From: Streptomyces hygroscopicus
GTDB lineage: Bacteria > Actinomycetota > Actinomycetes > Streptomycetales > Streptomycetaceae
NCBI RefSeq assembly: GCF_026168105.1
Contig: NZ_LBMW01000019.1
Location: 62,001 to 126,000 of the forward strand
Direction of reading: 5' to 3'
Length of the DNA: 64,000 nt
Part shown: one piece after another, positions 58,655 through 64,000 of the stretch
Layout: the number at the start of each line of letters is the position of its first letter
How positions within the stretch are numbered: position 1 is the first letter of the stretch
Program-made: the position numbers and the translations under genes
The notes under the pieces: generated by a model
What the model saw: only the letters and a program-made list of their open reading frames with translations
What the model was told of the DNA's origin: nothing
Databases searched by the model: none

Positions 58655-58709
58655 GAAGACCACACGCAGCGAAGACCACACGCAGCGAAGACCACACGCA
58701 GCGAAGACC
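58655..58709 (+). repeat. 16-bp direct repeats upstream of osmC
   Basis: GAAGACCACACGCAGC occurs three times in tandem (58655, 58671, 58687), followed by a partial copy. It sits in the ~220-bp gap before the OsmC gene. Confidence 0.85.
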
Positions 58710-58851
58710 AAGGGAGCACGGACCACGGAAGACCAACGGAGCGCGAAGGGAAGCCGGCCCGGTGGCGCGGTGTGACGGGTATGCCGGTGGCGGGTGTGAT
58801 CGGATGGGGGCGACGGAGCCCGGTAACGGGACCACACCGAAAGGAAGAACC

Positions 58852-59277
58852 GTGGCAACCACGCGCACCGCACACACCGTCTGGGACGGCAACCTGCTCG
58901 AGGGCAGCGGCGTCGTCTCCTTCGACTCCTCCGGCATCGGCCGGCAGCCGGTCACGTGGGCCTCGCGCGCCCAGGACGCAAACGGCAGGACCAGCCCCGA
59001 GGAGCTGATCGCCGCCGCCCACTCCAGCTGCTTCTCCATGGCGCTGTCGCACGGCCTGACCGGCGCCGGCACCCCGCCCACCAAGCTCGAGACGAAGGCC
59101 GACGTCACCTTCCAGCCGGGTGAGGGCATCACGGGCATCCACCTCACCGTCGTGGGGACGGTCCCCGGCATCGACAACGACGCGTTCGTCGCCGCCGCCG
59201 AGGGTGCCAAGAAGAACTGCCCGGTCAGCCAGGCCCTGGCCGGTACGACGATCACCCTGGACGCCAAGCTCGCCTGA
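58852..59277 (+). CDS. OsmC-family peroxiredoxin
   Basis: The 141-residue protein has the OsmC pattern: AHTVWDGNLLEGSG, SPEELIAAAHSSCFSMALSHGL (by sense) with the peroxidatic Cys, and AAEGAKKNCPVSQAL with the second Cys. It would reduce organic hydroperoxides with thiol recycling in the cytosol. GTG start with AAGGAAG upstream. Single gene between the repeat region and the dnaK paralogue. Confidence 0.93.
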   Translation: MATTRTAHTVWDGNLLEGSGVVSFDSSGIGRQPVTWASRAQDANGRTSPEELIAAAHSSCFSMALSHGLTGAGTPPTKLETKADVTFQPGEGITGIHLTVVGTVPGIDNDAFVAAAEGAKKNCPVSQALAGTTITLDAKLA

Positions 59278-59382
59278 CATCCGTCCGTCCGCAGGTGCCG
59301 CGCCCGCCGTCAGGGGCGCGGCACCGCCGTTTCCGGGGTACCCGCTCCCCGGCTGAGAGGCACCCGGCACCGAACCGAGGGC

Positions 59383-59412
59383 ATTGACAAGGAGCCACTC
59401 AAGTTTTCTGAT
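59383..59412 (+). promoter_or_regulatory. Promoter with HspR-box-like element (HAIR)
   Basis: TTGACA (59384-59389), 17-bp spacer and TCTGAT (59407-59412) form a sigma70-type promoter. The spacer holds a perfect ACTCAAG half-site (59397-59403); at the HAIR spacing of 7 bp upstream is ATTGACA, 4 of 7 to CTTGAGT. The other half-site overlaps the -35. Confidence 0.5.
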
Positions 59413-59448
59413 GGAGTGCGAGAAGCGCCCTGGCGGAAGGGGACAGCG

Positions 59449-61311
<1,863 letters not shown>

Positions 61312-61317
61312 GGCTTC

Positions 61318-61350
61318 GGCCGCTGCCGGTCCGGCATTCCGGCAGCGGCC
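61318..61350. terminator. Bidirectional hairpin terminator
   Basis: GGCCGCTGCCGG (61318-61329) pairs with 61339-61350 across a 9-nt loop, between the convergent dnaK and methyltransferase genes. Confidence 0.75.
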
Positions 61351-61358
61351 GCGCCCGG

Positions 61359-62177
61359 TCACGGTTTGCGGGCGACCCCCGCATACACGGGCACGATCCC
61401 CTCGGCCTGGGCCGTCACGTCCTCGGCGTCCGGCCGCCACCCGGAGACGGGGATCACTCCGGGACCCAACAGCTCCAGCCCGTCGAAGAAGCGCGAGAAC
61501 TCGCCGATCGAGCGGGGGAAGAAGGGTGTGCCGCTGTGCCGGAACAGTTCGGCGGCACGCTCGACGGCCTCGGCGTTGAGGTCGGCGGTGACCTGCGACA
61601 GGATCAGATGGCTGCCGGGGGCGAGGGCCTCGACGTAACGCTTCAGCAGACCGTGCACGTCGTCTCCGTCCGCCGCGTCCCCGAGGTAGTGGGTGAGCGC
61701 GACCAGGGACAGCGACACCGGCTGCCCGAAGTCCAGGGACTCGGCAGCCAGCGAGAGGACGGTGTCCGGGTCACGGACGTCCGCGTGGACGTAGTCGGTG
61801 ACGCCCTCCGGAGTCCCGCGCAGCAGCGCCTCGGCGTGCCGCAGCACGATCGGGTCGTTGTCGGCGTACACCACGCGCGCCTTGGGAGCGACCCCCTGCG
61901 CCACCTGGTGCAGGTTGGGTTCCGTGGGGATGCCCGTGCCGATGTCGAGGAACTGGCGCACGCCCGCCAGCGCCACCGCCCGTGTCGCCCGGTGCATGAA
62001 CCGGCGGTTGGCGCGTGCCCCGCGCCGCACGGCCGGGTCCGCGGCGAGGATCTTCCGGCCAAGCTCCTCGTCCACCGGGTAGTTGTCCTTGCCGCCCAGC
62101 CACCAGTCGTACACGCGTGCGGGGTGCGGCCGGGTGGTGTCGATGCGGATGGGCGCTGCTTCATGGCCGCTGGTCAT
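61359..62177 (-). CDS. DUF574/SAV2177-type SAM-dependent methyltransferase
   Basis: The 272-residue protein has the hallmark start of the Streptomyces S-adenosylmethionine-binding DUF574 family: IDTTRPHPARVYDWWLGGKDNYPVDEEL (by sense), then RQFLDIGTGIPTEPNLHQVAQ (motif I), VVYADNDPIVLRHAEALL and VHADVRDP. Members are numerous in Streptomyces, usually beside DUF5753 XRE regulators as here, and lack known substrates. The ATG has AGGAGC at 7 nt. The DUF5753 regulator is 41 bp upstream on the same strand. Confidence 0.9.
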   Translation of the reverse strand: MTSGHEAAPIRIDTTRPHPARVYDWWLGGKDNYPVDEELGRKILAADPAVRRGARANRRFMHRATRAVALAGVRQFLDIGTGIPTEPNLHQVAQGVAPKARVVYADNDPIVLRHAEALLRGTPEGVTDYVHADVRDPDTVLSLAAESLDFGQPVSLSLVALTHYLGDAADGDDVHGLLKRYVEALAPGSHLILSQVTADLNAEAVERAAELFRHSGTPFFPRSIGEFSRFFDGLELLGPGVIPVSGWRPDAEDVTAQAEGIVPVYAGVARKP

Positions 62178-62218
62178 GCGGATGCTCCTGAAGGTGTGAG
62201 GCACGGGTACGGCATCGG

Positions 62219-63082
62219 TCAGAATGTGTCGCGGTACTCCACGAGGATCGCCCTCGTGCGTTGCGCGGAGGCCGCCTTCGCGGACATGTGGTCGAGGACC
62301 TCCAGGTGCATGACCACCTCGGCACGCGAGTCGAGGTAGAGAGCGCCGGTCAGGTACTCGCTGTAGACCATGTCGGGCAGCTCGGGCTCGGCGAAGCGGA
62401 ACAGCACGAACGGCGTGTACGTCCCCGGGTGCGGGCCGGAGGCGTACTCGGCGACCTGGAGCGTGATCCGCGGATTCTCGGTGGCCTCGAGGAGCCGGTC
62501 GAGCTGGTCGCGCATCACCTGGGAGCGGTTGCTCACCGGGCGCCGCAGCACCGTCTCGTCCATGATCACCCAGAGGTGCGGCGGATCCTCCCGGGTGAGC
62601 AGCTTCTGACGCTCCAGCCGCAGCGCCACATGCCGCTCGATGTCCTGGGGACGGACCTGTGCGACGGTTCCGGCCTCCAGCACGGCACGCGCGTACTCCT
62701 CGGTCTGCAGCAGCCCGGGCACGAAGTGCGGCTCGTAGGACCGGATGATCCGCGCGGCCCCCTCCAGACTGACGTGAAGGCTGAACCAGTCGGGCAGCAC
62801 GTCGTGGTAACGCTGCCACCAGCCGGGCTGGTTGGCCTCCTCCGCGAGGCGGACGAACGCGGCGGTCTCCTCGTCGGGCACGCCGTACGTCGCGAGCAGC
62901 ACCTGGACGTACGGGATCTTCAACGCGACCTCGGCGGTCTCCATGCGCCGCACGGTCGCCGGGGCGACGCGCAGCAGCTGTGCCGCCTCCTCGCGCTTGA
63001 GCCCGGCCGCCTCCCGCAACTCCTTCAGCCGCCGCCCGAGCACCACCTGCCCGACGGTGGGCGCAGCCCGCCGCTCACTCAC
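62219..63082 (-). CDS. XRE-family regulator with DUF5753 domain
   Basis: The 287-residue protein has an N-terminal HTH_31 (LGRRLKELREAAGLKREEAAQLLRVAPATVRRME by sense) and a C-terminal DUF5753 domain (PGLLQTEEYARAVLE, ITLQVAEYASGPHPGTYTPFVLF). DUF5753 regulators of Streptomyces often pair with small DUF397 proteins and affect development or antibiotic production. No DUF397 gene is visible here; the downstream partner is the DUF574 methyltransferase. GTG start with GGGGAGG upstream. Confidence 0.92.
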   Translation of the reverse strand: MSERRAAPTVGQVVLGRRLKELREAAGLKREEAAQLLRVAPATVRRMETAEVALKIPYVQVLLATYGVPDEETAAFVRLAEEANQPGWWQRYHDVLPDWFSLHVSLEGAARIIRSYEPHFVPGLLQTEEYARAVLEAGTVAQVRPQDIERHVALRLERQKLLTREDPPHLWVIMDETVLRRPVSNRSQVMRDQLDRLLEATENPRITLQVAEYASGPHPGTYTPFVLFRFAEPELPDMVYSEYLTGALYLDSRAEVVMHLEVLDHMSAKAASAQRTRAILVEYRDTF

Positions 63083-63177
63083 GCCCCGCCTCCCCTACGC
63101 GCCGAAGCATGCGAGCAGTGTGACACGTTCGGAAGTCGCTCTCATGAGCGCGGTTCCGGCCTCCAGTTGAGGAGACG

Positions 63178-64000
63178 TCAGAAACCTGCGGACTGGAGGT
63201 ACTTAACCGTCGCCGGATCCGCGGGCAGGAACGTTTCGATGGCCAGCTCCGCGACCGTCACGTCCATCGGAGTGTTGAAGGTGGAGATGGACGAGATGAA
63301 GGACAGCACCCGGCCATCGTGCTCGATCCGCATCGGGAGCGCGAAGTGCGGGGCGTGCGGACCGTGTTCGGATTCCACCCGGTCGGGGACCGGATACGCC
63401 GCCACCTCCTCGTACAACATACGCAGGGCCTCCGACCGCTGCAGGGCGATCTGGCGGTCCATCTGCGCGAGCAGATGGTCGCGCCACTCCCGCAAATTGC
63501 GGATGCGCGGCGCCAGGCCCTCGGGATGCAGCGTGAGACGCATCGCGTTCAGGGGCGGCGTGAGCAGCCGGTCCGGCACGCCCTCCAGGAGCATCGCGAT
63601 GCCCCGGTTCGCCGCGACCACCTCGTACGTCGCGTTCACCACCAGCGCCGGATACGGCTCATAACCCTGGATCAGCCGTTCCAGGCCCGCTCGCAGCGAC
63701 TCCATCGACGGATCGTCCAGCGGTGTCTCCGGGTAGTGAGGGGCGTATCCGGCGGCCAGGAGCAGCGCGTTGCGCTCGCGCACCGGGACGTCCAGGTGCT
63801 CGGCGAGCCGCAGCACCATCTCCTCGCTCGGCCGCGACCGGCCCGTCTCGACGAAGCTGATGTGCCGCGCCGACGAGCCCGCCCGCAGCGCCAGTTCCAG
63901 CTGACTGACCCGCCGCCGCTCCCGCCAGCCGCGCAGTAGCGGGCCGACGCCCTGTTCGGAAGGGGCGGGTGAGGGAGCGGAGATTCCGGACGGGACAATG
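63178..64000 (-). CDS. XRE-family regulator with MmyB-like ligand-binding domain (5' end outside window)
   Basis: About 274 residues are visible, the frame being open to the window edge. The N-terminal HTH reads PLLRGWRERRRVSQLELALRAG, SARHISFVETGRSRPS, followed by VLRLAEHLDVP. The C-terminal part is an MmyB-like (PAS-like) ligand domain: YPALVVNATYEVVAANRGIAMLLEGVP (by sense) and the final LPADPATVKYL. In Streptomyces such regulators commonly control a divergent or adjacent SDR gene, not seen here. The true start must be just past the edge or at a non-ATG codon near it. Confidence 0.85.
   Translation of the reverse strand, partial: IVPSGISAPSPAPSEQGVGPLLRGWRERRRVSQLELALRAGSSARHISFVETGRSRPSEEMVLRLAEHLDVPVRERNALLLAAGYAPHYPETPLDDPSMESLRAGLERLIQGYEPYPALVVNATYEVVAANRGIAMLLEGVPDRLLTPPLNAMRLTLHPEGLAPRIRNLREWRDHLLAQMDRQIALQRSEALRMLYEEVAAYPVPDRVESEHGPHAPHFALPMRIEHDGRVLSFISSISTFNTPMDVTVAELAIETFLPADPATVKYLQSAGF

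Noticed and set aside
58655..58709. 16-bp repeats as CRISPR or plasmid iterons
   Set aside because: No spacers, no cas or replication genes near; only three copies.

Overview
The window is high-GC DNA (strong G/C in third codon positions, frequent GTG starts, 4-bp ATGA/GTGA overlaps) carrying families typical of Streptomyces: a gvpO-A-F-G-Y-Z-J-L-S-K gas vesicle cluster, DUF5753 and MmyB-like XRE regulators, DUF574-type methyltransferase, SpoIIE-type phosphatase, a SigB/SigF-class sigma factor and DUF6158. It reads as a chromosomal segment of a Streptomyces or close relative. I saw no tRNA, rRNA, CRISPR array, insertion sequence or phage.

Left part (1-8.9 kb): the 3' end of a membrane glycosyltransferase, an EamA exporter, an orphan PAS-PAS-GAF-PP2C phosphatase, a LacI regulator divergent from a Gfo/Idh/MocA dehydrogenase with a matching operator at each promoter, and a two-gene membrane/HTH operon of unknown function.

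Inositol block (8.9-21.4 kb): a complete myo-inositol catabolic locus. One divergent promoter region (16.13-16.44 kb) feeds iolC, a Cgl0159-type aldolase, iolB, iolD and iolA leftwards, and an ABC importer (lipoprotein, permease, ATPase), an iolE-like isomerase/dehydratase and iolG rightwards. A GntR/HutC regulator closes the left arm and shares TGTCA half-sites with the central promoter.

21.5-33.3 kb: a YtrA-type GntR plus DUF1648 membrane protein, divergent from a four-peptidase operon (M55 D-aminopeptidase, M20, S9, S66 LD-carboxypeptidase) that looks built for D-amino-acid or cell-wall peptides; then a GNAT, an NCS1 nucleobase-type transporter with an unusual Cys-rich tail, a DUF5107/TPR protein and a VOC protein.

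Stress-flavoured block (33.3-61.3 kb): a holin-like membrane protein and SDR behind a SigB-like promoter; NDH-2, transketolase and a stand-alone LigD polymerase domain running into the ten-gene gas vesicle cluster; small membrane protein, methyltransferase, PAP2-lipid kinase fusion, ABC-F ATPase, BaeRF2-type protein, DUF6158, PfpI/DJ-1 protein, DUF2795 protein, a SigB-family sigma factor, a secreted Gln/Gly-repeat protein, a lysine-free aminotransferase-fold protein coupled to a metallo-beta-lactamase-fold hydrolase, OsmC, and a second DnaK preceded by an HspR-like box. Several genes here have GTTN-N13-15-GGGNAC promoters, so the region may largely be one SigB-type regulon next to its own sigma factor (inference).

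Right end (61.3-64 kb): a DUF574 methyltransferase, a DUF5753 XRE regulator and a second XRE regulator cut by the window edge.
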